Below are positions 1 through 6,800 of a stretch of 7,888 nt of DNA, one piece after another. This DNA is from Deltaproteobacteria bacterium (lineage in GTDB: Bacteria > Desulfobacterota > Syntrophobacteria > B119-G9): the NCBI GenBank assembly GCA_003646715.1, contig QMLL01000063.1, positions 1-7,888 on the forward strand, read 5' to 3'. The position numbers and the translations under genes were made by a program. The notes below the pieces were generated by a model. That model did no database searches. It saw only the letters and a list, made by a program, of their open reading frames with translations, and had not been told where the DNA came from. Positions within the stretch are counted from its first letter, which is position 1. Every line of letters begins with the position of its first letter.

Positions 1-48
1 CCATAATAGCGAGATTTACAGCGAAATGCACTCTTTTTGTTTAAATTT

Positions 49-471
49 TTATGCTGCTTCGGAAACAGCTAATGGGCTTGGCCCTAATTCCTTGATTTTA
101 TCAAGTATTTCCTTGGCGATATTTTTCAAACCAGGACCTTGGGAGGAATTCAAATAGTATATTCCAACCCGTTCAGGTTCCAGGCCTAAGTCCTCCAGTA
201 ATTTTTTCACGTAATCCACACGTTTTTGTGCTTTTACGTTTCCAGTTTCGTTGTGGCAATCTCCTTCCGTGCATGCCAGTACGAAGGCTCCGTCTGCGCC
301 TGCTTCAAGAGCATGCATAAGATGCAGAATATCTACGCTTCCGGCACAGGGAATCCTAATGCGCTTGATATTGGATGGCGTCCTAAAGTCAGCAGAACAC
401 GCAGAATTGATTCCTTTGTCCGGGCAAAACTGGCAATAGAACAAAATAATTTTTGGTTCAAACTCTGACAT
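49..471 (-). CDS. mvhD: MvhD-like hydrogenase/Hdr iron-sulfur (delta) subunit
   Basis: Small cytoplasmic [2Fe-2S] protein of 140 aa, the usual size of a stand-alone MvhD. In methanogens MvhD passes electrons between a hydrogenase (or formate dehydrogenase) and HdrA. The family cysteines are visible: C13 and C16 (FYCQFC), C25, C42 in the PCAGSVD motif, and C67/C72 in the CTEGDCH motif, followed by a GN..A..RV stretch typical of the family. The start at 471 is set by a strong GGAGGAGG Shine-Dalgarno just upstream. It begins 28 nt after the hdrA-like stop, so the two are almost certainly co-transcribed and form a complex. No hydrogenase subunits accompany it here, so its electron partner is more likely a dehydrogenase or MetF-type enzyme encoded elsewhere (inference). 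No terminator is visible in the 48 bases after its stop, so the operon may continue to the left. Family identity is secure; physiological partner is not. Confidence 0.93.
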   Translation of the reverse strand: MSEFEPKIILFYCQFCPDKGINSACSADFRTPSNIKRIRIPCAGSVDILHLMHALEAGADGAFVLACTEGDCHNETGNVKAQKRVDYVKKLLEDLGLEPERVGIYYLNSSQGPGLKNIAKEILDKIKELGPSPLAVSEAA

Positions 472-499
472 TTATGTCCTCCTCCATCTGGGTAAATAC

Positions 500-3400
500 T
501 TAAGCCGACAAGAGCGCGTCAATTTCACTAAACAATTGCTGATCCGTGAAATTCTGAAGAGTTATGGCTTTTCCAGGACATTCGGTTACGCAGGCACCGC
601 AGCCCATACACCTGGATGGATCAATAACCGAGTAAGCGTCTTCGCCGATGTATGGAATTTCATACGGACAGGTTCGAACACATGTACAGCAAACCGCACA
701 GAAATCCGGATTGACCACAGCAACCTGTCGTTCCACTTTGTACATATCCTTTTTGAGCAACGCCGCAGCCTGGGCTGCTACTGCTTCAGCCTGGACAATG
801 GTTTCGTCCAGGGATTTTGGATAATGAGAAAGTCCGCAGAAGAAGGTGCCATCGACCTTTGCTCCCGAAAACCTGAGTCCTTCATCCTTGGTCTCCTGGA
901 AGAAACCATCCGAGTTAAGCGGCACGTGGAATAACTTGCTCAACGCGGTGTTGTCGTTTGGTTCGATTGCGGTTGCAAGCACCAGGAGATCCGGGTCGAT
1001 TTCTATGTTTTTCCCCAGTATGGGATCCTTAACAATCAGTTTAAGCTTCTTTTTATTGGCGCTTACTACAGGCTTTTCATCCAGGCTATACTGGATAAAC
1101 TGTACTTTTTGATGCCTTGCATTGAGAAGGAGCTGTTCGCGGAGCCCATAGGTTCTCATCTGCCTGTAGAGCACAAACACGTCCATATCCGGATTCAATT
1201 CTTTAAGTTTTATTGCATCCTCAACTGTATGAGTACAACATACCCTGCTGCAATAAGGCCTTTCGGGAACTCTAGAACCCACGCACTGTATAAATGCTAC
1301 CGACTTGGTTTTCTTTAATGCCTTGGCATCATCTCTGAGCTTTTCATCAAGTTCAAGCAGCGTGAGAACCTTGTCATTTTCTCCGTATAGGTATTCGGAA
1401 GGCTTGTACTCCCGAGCACCGGTAGCAATTATTGCCACTCCGTAGTTTATAGTTTCTGTCCCGTCTTTCCTGGCGATCACGCTCTCGAAATTTCCAGGTG
1501 TTCCCCGGACCGACTTTACCTCGCTCTCCAGAAAAATCGTTATCTTATCGTTTTTTTCTACCTTTGAAATGAGATCCTTAAGATATGGCTGAACGTCTTC
1601 GTTCTTCCATGTAGTATTCAGCGAAAGAGCGTTTCCTCCCAGATGATCACTTTTCTCAACCAGATAAACACCAAACCCCTGTTCAGCAAGACTTAGTGAC
1701 GTAACCATGCCTGCAACACCACCGCCCACAACCAGTGCGGACTTATTGACAGCCACGCTGAAAATTTCCTGCGGCTCAAGCAGGTTAGCCTTTGAAACTC
1801 CCATTCGAAGCAGGTCTTTTATCTTGTCCAGATCAGCCTCATCACATTTTTCTCCGGGGCAGGCTGAAACGTCTCTCAGATCCACTACCTGCAACATAAG
1901 CGGGCTTAATCCAGCGGAAGACATAATAGCTTTCACTGCATCTTCGTGAACCTGGGGAAAACTGCTGACAATCACAATTCGATTGAGCTTCTCTTTTGTG
2001 ATGCTTTCTTTGATGGATTCCAGGTATTTTTCCGGGCTCGTGGATGCGTAATCGGTAAGAGCTACTTTAACGTTCGGAAGTCCCAACGCGTAGTCAGCCA
2101 GCTCTTTTAAATCCTTGTCGGCCAGAGCTTGCCAGGGAAATCCGGGGAAAATCACGCCGATTTTAGCTTCCCCTGCTTCTTCAGTTACAGTCTTTTCTTC
2201 AGAAGCTTCAGCCTCTTTGCCGGTATCACCTAACAGTCTGGCTACATTGCCCGCCGCCGCTCTTGCATCAGTTATAGAGTCATAGATGTCTTTGGGGGCC
2301 TGGAAAGTACCTGCCACATAGATGCCCGGGACTGATGTGGCTGTGGGAGAGAAGGATGAAGTATCAGCGAATTCACCCTGGGCAAGATTAATTTTTGCTT
2401 TTTCGGCAAGTTCCACGCAATCATCCGGTGTTTCCATTCCAGTTGCAAGGACAACGAGGTCAAACTCGCCTTTCTGAAGTTCCCCGTTACCATCCACATA
2501 GGTGATCTCCAGATTGTCCTCCTGAACCGGTGTTACGGTATGAATTCTGCATCTGACAAGATTTATCCCCGCTTCCTTTGCCTTATTATAGTATTCTTCC
2601 CAGCCTTTCCCAAACGCCCTGATATCCATATAAAATAGGGTTGCTTCGAATTCTTCTCCCAGTTTCTTCTTGAGCTCGTACGCTTCTTTCAAGCTGTACA
2701 TGCAGCAAACTGAAGAACAGTGAGGATTGTCGCTTTTATTAATATCCCTTGATCCCACGCAAAGTGCCCACGCAACCCTTTTGGGTACTTGCCCATCTGA
2801 TGGCCTAACTACTTGGCCTTGAGTGGTTCCAAAAGGACTTGACATTCGTTCGAATTCTTTTCCAGTAATAACGTTGGGCAGGTTGTACCCGAAGTTTTGA
2901 TTTCTGTTTGCGTCAAAAAGTTTGAATCCCGGTGCCAGAACAATCGCACCGACTTTCAACTTCTTTTTGCTTTCTTTTGCTTTCAGGTCTATTGCGTTGA
3001 CAGGACAGGCCTTTACACAATCACCGCAGGAGCCATCATTTATAAATGAGCAATTGTCGGCATCAACTGCATACGTCATGGGGACAGCGAAGGGGTGTTC
3101 TATATAGATGGCTTTTCGTTTTTCGCTCTGAAAAGCTGCTTCGTCAGACACTTCCACAGGGCATACTGAAGCGCACTTACCACATGCGTTACAAACGGCT
3201 TCATTTACAAAGCGCGGTTTCTGATTAACGGTCACGGTGAAATTGCCAGCCTTCCCATCGATTTTTTCAACTTCAGACAGGGTAAGAATTTCAATATTCG
3301 GATTCCAGAGGCAGCCGTAAGCCTGGGGGTAAATTTTGCAGCAAAAACACTCGCCGAACGTGCGAGAAAGCTGCGGCATCATACCACCAATAGTTGATTT

Positions 3401-3514
3401 TTTTTCTACGAGATAAACGTAGTATCCTTCGTCAGCGAGCTGGAGAGCTGCATGGATGCCAGCAACTCCTCCACCCAGAACCAAGACAGCACCGTTATTT
3501 TTCTTCTCTGACAT
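500..3514 (-). CDS. hdrA: Double HdrA-like FAD/iron-sulfur protein (heterodisulfide reductase subunit A family)
   Basis: Cytoplasmic flavoprotein of 1004 aa that relays, and perhaps bifurcates, electrons. It reads as two HdrA halves. Half 1 (about 1-430) has an FAD Rossmann motif GGGVAG (14-19), a Cys cluster (C56, C58, C59, C68), an inserted ferredoxin pair (C108/C111/C114/C118 and C155/C163/C166/C170) and the HdrA-type cluster motif C252...C266-x3-CC (270/271). A Glu-rich linker (about 430-450) leads to half 2: an HdrA N-terminal-like domain (about 450-585) without its usual Cys ligands, a second GGGVAG (597-602), a second C744...C755-x3-CC (759/760), and a C-terminal ferredoxin pair (C939/C942/C945/C949 and C969/C972/C975/C979). 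Typical single HdrA is roughly 650 aa. The start follows a GGGGAAGGA ribosome site. It is 154 nt after folD and 28 nt before mvhD. Family assignment is firm; the likely role with methylene-THF reductase is inference, since hdrB, hdrC and metF are not in view. QmoA/B-like proteins are the nearest alternative. Confidence 0.92.
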   Translation of the reverse strand: MSEKKNNGAVLVLGGGVAGIHAALQLADEGYYVYLVEKKSTIGGMMPQLSRTFGECFCCKIYPQAYGCLWNPNIEILTLSEVEKIDGKAGNFTVTVNQKPRFVNEAVCNACGKCASVCPVEVSDEAAFQSEKRKAIYIEHPFAVPMTYAVDADNCSFINDGSCGDCVKACPVNAIDLKAKESKKKLKVGAIVLAPGFKLFDANRNQNFGYNLPNVITGKEFERMSSPFGTTQGQVVRPSDGQVPKRVAWALCVGSRDINKSDNPHCSSVCCMYSLKEAYELKKKLGEEFEATLFYMDIRAFGKGWEEYYNKAKEAGINLVRCRIHTVTPVQEDNLEITYVDGNGELQKGEFDLVVLATGMETPDDCVELAEKAKINLAQGEFADTSSFSPTATSVPGIYVAGTFQAPKDIYDSITDARAAAGNVARLLGDTGKEAEASEEKTVTEEAGEAKIGVIFPGFPWQALADKDLKELADYALGLPNVKVALTDYASTSPEKYLESIKESITKEKLNRIVIVSSFPQVHEDAVKAIMSSAGLSPLMLQVVDLRDVSACPGEKCDEADLDKIKDLLRMGVSKANLLEPQEIFSVAVNKSALVVGGGVAGMVTSLSLAEQGFGVYLVEKSDHLGGNALSLNTTWKNEDVQPYLKDLISKVEKNDKITIFLESEVKSVRGTPGNFESVIARKDGTETINYGVAIIATGAREYKPSEYLYGENDKVLTLLELDEKLRDDAKALKKTKSVAFIQCVGSRVPERPYCSRVCCTHTVEDAIKLKELNPDMDVFVLYRQMRTYGLREQLLLNARHQKVQFIQYSLDEKPVVSANKKKLKLIVKDPILGKNIEIDPDLLVLATAIEPNDNTALSKLFHVPLNSDGFFQETKDEGLRFSGAKVDGTFFCGLSHYPKSLDETIVQAEAVAAQAAALLKKDMYKVERQVAVVNPDFCAVCCTCVRTCPYEIPYIGEDAYSVIDPSRCMGCGACVTECPGKAITLQNFTDQQLFSEIDALLSA

Positions 3515-3549
3515 TTTCCTTCCCCGTTATGTGAGGTTTTATTTTTCAT

Positions 3550-3598
3550 GCGTCTTCTCGTTGCTTTGGCTTTAGGTGGCCAAATTTTAAGAAGATGC
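3550..3598 (-). other. Nested stem-loop in the hdrA leader
   Basis: GCGTCTTCT (3550-3558) and AGAAGATGC (3590-3598) can pair over 9 positions with one wobble or mismatch. Inside lies a second perfect stem, TTTGGC (3565-3570) with GCCAAA (3579-3584). On the minus-strand transcript this gives a two-stage hairpin ending 35 nt before the hdrA start. No U-run follows, so it is not an intrinsic terminator. An RNA processing, stability or translational control element is possible, but the function is unknown. Confidence 0.4.
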
Positions 3599-3613
3599 GG
3601 TATTTACAATACC
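3599..3613. repeat. Short perfect inverted repeat in the folD-hdrA spacer
   Basis: GGTATT (3599-3604) and AATACC (3608-3613) form a perfect 6-bp inverted repeat around TAC. It abuts the larger hairpin at 3550-3598. It may be a DNA operator half-site pair or a small RNA stem stacked on its neighbour. The loop is only 3 nt and the stem is short, so on its own this is weak evidence. Confidence 0.3.
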
Positions 3614-3623
3614 TTAGATATTT

Positions 3624-3657
3624 CGGGGGTAACACATTTTTGTTCGGTATACCCCCG
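3624..3657 (-). other. GC-rich stem-loop just after folD stop
   Basis: CGGGGGTA (3624-3631) and TACCCCCG (3650-3657) are a perfect 8-bp inverted repeat with an 18-nt loop, starting 11 nt downstream of the folD stop on the minus strand. The following bases (AAATATC in transcript sense) contain no U-run. It therefore does not meet the intrinsic terminator pattern. It fits better as a 3'-end stabiliser or processing hairpin within a polycistronic mRNA. The structure is seen directly; the role is inferred. Confidence 0.45.
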
Positions 3658-3668
3658 GATGTGGAGTC

Positions 3669-4559
3669 TTAATCGGTTATGTTATTTAGAACTTTACAGG
3701 CCTTGACGGTATTTTTCATCAGCATTGTAATAGTCATTGGTCCAACACCGCCCGGTACGGGAGTAATTGCGCTTGCAACTTCTTTCGCTTCATCGAAGGC
3801 CACATCGCCTTTCAGGATTCTTTTTCCTTCCGGGGTTCTTCCAACTTCATTAACTCCAACGTCAATGACCACTGCACCGGGCTTGATCATGTCGCCTTTG
3901 ATGTACTCGGGAACGCCTGCAGCCACGATTAGAATGTCGGCTCTCTTGGTATGGAATGCAATATCTTTTGTCCTGGTATGACAGATGGTGACAGTGGCAT
4001 TGGCGCCAGGCCCTTTTTGAACAAGCATCATTGCTATAGGTTTTCCAACTATATTTGATCTTCCCACAACCACAGCCTCGGCACCTTCTACCTGGGCTCC
4101 GGATCTAATCAACAATTCCTGAATACCGAAAGGTGTGCAGGGGAGGTAGTTTGCTTCGCCGATCATAAGTTTTCCAACATTCACGGGATGAAAACCATCA
4201 ACGTCTTTATCCGGATCAATTGCGTACAATACTTTGGTTTCATTAATGTGCTTCGGTAGAGGTAACTGAACCAGAATACCATGGATTTTCGGATCCTTGT
4301 TGTATTTGTCGATCAGGCCAAGCAGAGTTTCTTCAGAGATATCTTCTGGCTGGTTATCCTGGACTGAGTAGAATCCCAATTCATGAGCAGTCTTCTGTTT
4401 CGCTCTCACGTAACTCTGGGATGCGGGATTTTCACCTACAAGGATTGTCACCAAACCTGGCTCAACGTTGTATTTTTCCTTCAGTCTGGCTACTTCTTCT
4501 TTAAGCTCAGCTCGAATCTCCTTGGCCACTTCGGCTCCCTTGATTAACTTAGCAGCCAT
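3669..4559 (-). CDS. folD: Bifunctional methylene-THF dehydrogenase / methenyl-THF cyclohydrolase FolD
   Basis: Cytoplasmic enzyme of 296 aa, within the normal FolD length range. It interconverts 10-formyl-THF, 5,10-methenyl-THF and 5,10-methylene-THF, using NAD(P) for the redox step. Catalytic residues fall at the same numbers as in E. coli FolD: Y50 and K54 in the SQSYVRAK segment, Q98 in GILVQLPLP, and D121 in DVDGFHP. The Rossmann cofactor motif GRSNIVGKP is at 167-174 and the C-terminal signature PVPGGVGPMT at 268-277, so both activities should be intact. Cofactor choice (NAD or NADP) cannot be read with confidence. The ATG follows AAAGGAGG with 5-nt spacing. It lies downstream of fhs, giving two consecutive steps of the methyl branch, and upstream of hdrA-mvhD. 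The 141-nt gap from fhs contains a terminator-like hairpin, so its expression relative to fhs may be reduced. Identification is very secure. Confidence 0.97.
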   Translation of the reverse strand: MAAKLIKGAEVAKEIRAELKEEVARLKEKYNVEPGLVTILVGENPASQSYVRAKQKTAHELGFYSVQDNQPEDISEETLLGLIDKYNKDPKIHGILVQLPLPKHINETKVLYAIDPDKDVDGFHPVNVGKLMIGEANYLPCTPFGIQELLIRSGAQVEGAEAVVVGRSNIVGKPIAMMLVQKGPGANATVTICHTRTKDIAFHTKRADILIVAAGVPEYIKGDMIKPGAVVIDVGVNEVGRTPEGKRILKGDVAFDEAKEVASAITPVPGGVGPMTITMLMKNTVKACKVLNNITD

Positions 4560-4572
4560 TTCGTCCTCCTTT

Positions 4573-4603
4573 CAAAAAAGCAAGGCAGAGCCTCAGCCCT
4601 GCC
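4573..4603 (-). terminator. Terminator- or attenuator-like hairpin between fhs and folD
   Basis: In the transcript sense, GGCAGGGC pairs with GCTCTGCC (8 pairs, one G-U) around a TGAG loop, and the stem is followed almost at once by TTGCTTTTTT (A-run at 4574-4579 on the plus strand). This is close to a classic intrinsic terminator. It ends immediately before the folD ribosome site. Because the genes around it are pathway partners in the same direction, partial read-through is more plausible than a full stop. The same hairpin is also one unit of the REP-like pair at 4580-4656. Confidence 0.5.
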
Positions 4604-4656
4604 TATAGGTAAACACCTTTTTTCCTATAGGCGGGACTGGGCTGTCCCGCCTTTGC
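4580..4656. repeat. Inverted pair of REP-like palindromic units (BIME-like)
   Basis: Two hairpin units face each other across a 14-nt T-rich centre. Each has AAGGC at its outer end and CCTATAGG at its inner end (4602-4609 and 4624-4631). Unit 1 has stem GGCAGAGC (4584-4591)/GCCCTGCC (4596-4603); unit 2 has stem GGCGGGAC (4630-4637)/GTCCCGCC (4644-4651). The stems differ in sequence but both remain paired, while the flanks are conserved. The outer ends (GCAAGG and CCTTTGC) can also pair, giving a cloverleaf-like fold. This is the pattern of bacterial interspersed REP elements mobilised by RAYT transposases; no transposase is in the window. Confidence 0.5.
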
Positions 4657-4700
4657 AGGTTTCAATATTTTACCAATTGTGTGTCTCTTCTGCCTATTTG

Positions 4701-6467
4701 TTAGAACAGGCCGATAACTTTTCCGGTCTTAACGTCTACGTCAACACGACGGAAAGCCGGGTTGGAGCAGGTACCTGGCATCAAGCTGATGGTGCCTGCG
4801 CATGGACACAGGAACTTGGCGCCAGAGAAGATCAAAACGTCCCTGATTGGCAGACTCCAGCCTTTTGGTACACCTTTTAGTGCCGGATCGTGCGTGAGAC
4901 TCAAATGCGTCTTTACCATCATTGTGGCAAAATCATCGTACTTAGGATCGGACTCGAGCATCTTTGCCTTGGCTTCAGCTTCAGGTGTCCAGGTTACCCC
5001 GTCTGCTCCATAAACTTCTTTAGCAATGAGTTCAACTCTTTCCCTCAACTTTATTTCCAGAGGATAGAGAAACTTGAATTCATTTTCTTCTTCGCAGGCT
5101 TCCATGACCGCATCAGCTAGTTCAAGAGCTCCTTCTCCGCCATAGCGCCAATGATTGGATTCAGCAGCTCTTGCTCCAGCTTCCTCAGCTGCTTTCTTTA
5201 CCAGTGCAACTTCGGCGTCGGTGTCTGTATGGAACCTATTGACACAAACAACCGGGTTGATTCCAGCTTTCCTGATAATATTGATATGGTGGATCATGTT
5301 AGGTAGACCTTTTTCCAACAACTCCAGATTTTCTTTGCTGTATTCTTCTGGTAAAGGTAGCCCTGCTACGACTTTTGGCCCACCGCCGTGCATTTTGAGA
5401 GCCCTAATTGTTGTTGTCAATACTGATACATGAGGTTTCAGACCGCTGAAACGGCATTTTACGTTCCAGAATTTCTCAAAGCCGATGTCTGCACCGAACC
5501 CACTTTCCGTTATGTGATAATCGAAGAGTTTAAGACCAATTCGGTCACCGATGATGGAGGACTGACCAACGGCTATGTTTGCGAATGGTCCCGCGTGAAC
5601 CATACACGGCTGGTATTCTACTGTACAACATAGTGTCGGGTTAATGGTGTTTCTCATCCAAGCCGTCATGGCATTTCCAACTTCCAGGTCTCGTGTTGTA
5701 ACAGGATTTCCTTTTTTGTCGAAAGCCACTGTGATATTATTAAGCCTCTCTTTCAAGTCAGGTAGATCCCTGACGATAGAAAGAATAGCCATCAACTCGG
5801 ATGAAACAGCGATTCCGAACTTGGATTGCATTGTGAAACCGTCGTACCTACCACCGAGTCCGATTACGATATTTCTGAGAGCCTGAGCGCAGAAGTCGAT
5901 GATCCAGCCCATTTCTACACGGGTTGGGTCAATGTTCAACCGACGCATCTTGGTCAGTCTTTCCAGTTGCTCGTCATCATAGTTACGCTCATGCTGCATT
6001 CTGGCAGTCAGTGCTACCATCGCCAGATTGTGGGCGTTCATAATGTCGTTGATGTCGCCCGTGAGCCCCATGGAAAACTCGGTCATGGGTATCAAAAGCG
6101 AAATGCCTCCACCAGCGGCCGTCCCTTTGATATTCATCGTAGGACCGCCCGATGGCTGTCTGATGCATCCACCCACATTTTTACCTCGCTTACCAAGACC
6201 TTCAATTAGTCCCATAGATGTGGTGGTTTTTCCTTCACCAAGAGGTGTGGGAGTGATTGCCGTAACTTCAATATACTTTCCATCCGGTTTGTCTTTAAGG
6301 CGCTCAATAATTTTCATGAAATCAAGCTTGCAGAGTCTACCCATAGGAATAATTTCATCTTTTTCCAGTCCGAGTCTCTCCTGCCATTCCCAAGGGGTGG
6401 GCATATTTTTTTCTGCCTCTTCTGCAATTTGCCAATCTTCCATTTTAGTAGGATCATACTTAGCCAT
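4701..6467 (-). CDS. fhs: Formate--tetrahydrofolate ligase (divergent)
   Basis: Cytoplasmic enzyme that forms 10-formyl-THF from formate, THF and ATP, or makes ATP in the reverse direction; entry step of the methyl branch. The nucleotide loop is clear at 72-82 ([11 protein letters not shown]), as are RQPSGGP (103-109), the IKGTAAGGG segment, LTGD, IVIGLGG (200-206), [22 protein letters not shown] and [13 protein letters not shown]. At 588 aa it is about 30 longer than the usual ~557-560 aa. Part of this is extra charged sequence around residues 158-175. Several normally invariant blocks differ from the common form, including the C-terminal region with C554, C556 and C567 before the final MPG and VDVD motifs. 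The ATG at 6467 follows GGAGGAG with 5-nt spacing. It is the first gene of the fhs-folD-hdrA-mvhD cluster, facing a divergent ATP-grasp gene 615 nt away. Family identity is secure; the divergence points to a distinct clade, not a broken gene. Confidence 0.96.
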   Translation of the reverse strand: MAKYDPTKMEDWQIAEEAEKNMPTPWEWQERLGLEKDEIIPMGRLCKLDFMKIIERLKDKPDGKYIEVTAITPTPLGEGKTTTSMGLIEGLGKRGKNVGGCIRQPSGGPTMNIKGTAAGGGISLLIPMTEFSMGLTGDINDIMNAHNLAMVALTARMQHERNYDDEQLERLTKMRRLNIDPTRVEMGWIIDFCAQALRNIVIGLGGRYDGFTMQSKFGIAVSSELMAILSIVRDLPDLKERLNNITVAFDKKGNPVTTRDLEVGNAMTAWMRNTINPTLCCTVEYQPCMVHAGPFANIAVGQSSIIGDRIGLKLFDYHITESGFGADIGFEKFWNVKCRFSGLKPHVSVLTTTIRALKMHGGGPKVVAGLPLPEEYSKENLELLEKGLPNMIHHINIIRKAGINPVVCVNRFHTDTDAEVALVKKAAEEAGARAAESNHWRYGGEGALELADAVMEACEEENEFKFLYPLEIKLRERVELIAKEVYGADGVTWTPEAEAKAKMLESDPKYDDFATMMVKTHLSLTHDPALKGVPKGWSLPIRDVLIFSGAKFLCPCAGTISLMPGTCSNPAFRRVDVDVKTGKVIGLF

Positions 6468-6490
6468 ACTTTCTCCTCCACATTTAATTA

Positions 6491-6519
6491 ATTTTGTAAC
6501 GTTAACAATACAGTTTCAA
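6491..6519 (-). promoter_or_regulatory. Candidate sigma-70-type promoter for fhs
   Basis: On the minus strand TTGAAA (6519-6514) and CAAAAT (6496-6491) are separated by exactly 17 nt, matching the -35 consensus at 5 of 6 and the -10 consensus at 4 of 6 positions. A start about 7 nt further on would give a leader of roughly 15-20 nt that still contains the fhs Shine-Dalgarno. The spacer holds GTTAAC and TAACGTTA palindromes, which could be operator sites. AT-rich sequence makes chance matches likely, so this is tentative. Confidence 0.35.
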
Positions 6520-6548
6520 CTATAACATTAATAAACGGCGAAGCTTCC

Positions 6549-6556
6549 CACCTCCT
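6549..6556 (-). other. Orphan full-length Shine-Dalgarno sequence
   Basis: The minus strand reads AGGAGGTG, the full anti-Shine-Dalgarno complement, inside a longer purine tract (6546-6570). No ATG, GTG or TTG lies 5-12 nt downstream in any frame. It sits 82 nt upstream of the fhs start and just after the stop of the candidate relic at 6566-6822. It may be left over from a lost gene, or act as a ribosome standby site; chance is also possible. Confidence 0.25.
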
Positions 6557-6778
6557 CCCTTTTTTCTATTTGAACCCACAGCAGTCTTGGGGGTTATTTC
6601 CATGAGTAACGTGGCTAAATGTAATACATTCGGGTTCCTTGTGATACTTTTCAATAACAGCTCGATTTATATCAACGAGGGTCGAAGCGAATTAATTCCC
6701 GCTATGTCCAAGCCAATCATCAACTCGGTTTGGAGATAAGACCAGGTATAGAAAACTGTCGCTAGGTATGGCTTGGCG

Positions 6779-6796
6779 TTTTTGCTTAAGCAAAAA
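6779..6796. repeat. 18-bp AT-rich perfect palindrome
   Basis: TTTTTGCTTAAGCAAAAA reads the same on both strands and runs into further A residues to 6799. It sits in the divergent intergenic region between fhs and the ATP-grasp gene. Perfect palindromes of this size often bind dimeric regulators; the stem is too AT-rich for a good terminator. Half of it is shared with the direct repeat copy at 6962-6976. Confidence 0.4.
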
Positions 6797-6800
6797 AAAT
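6786..6800 (+). repeat. 15-bp direct repeat, copy 1
   Basis: TTAAGC followed by eight A and one T is identical to 6962-6976, with 176 bp between the starts. This copy forms the right half of the palindrome at 6779-6796. Phased A-tracts of this kind can bend DNA and bind nucleoid proteins; the role here is unknown. Confidence 0.5.

Noticed and set aside
1..48. Start of another minus-strand gene (ATG at 4-2)
   Set aside because: There is no ribosome site upstream and only one base of the next codon is visible, so a start cannot be supported.
536..934. 132-codon plus-strand open frame opposite the hdrA 3' region
   Set aside because: It is antisense to the C-terminal ferredoxin and flavin domains of the HdrA-like protein; its Cys/His content simply mirrors that sequence.
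3624..3657. Intrinsic terminator after folD
   Set aside because: The 8-bp stem is strong but neither strand has a T-run following it, and the loop is 18 nt; it is listed as a stem-loop instead.
6028..6525. 165-codon plus-strand open frame opposite the fhs start
   Set aside because: It lies antisense to well-conserved Fhs residues, has low-complexity Pro/Ser-rich composition and no ribosome site; it is a shadow of the fhs reading frame.
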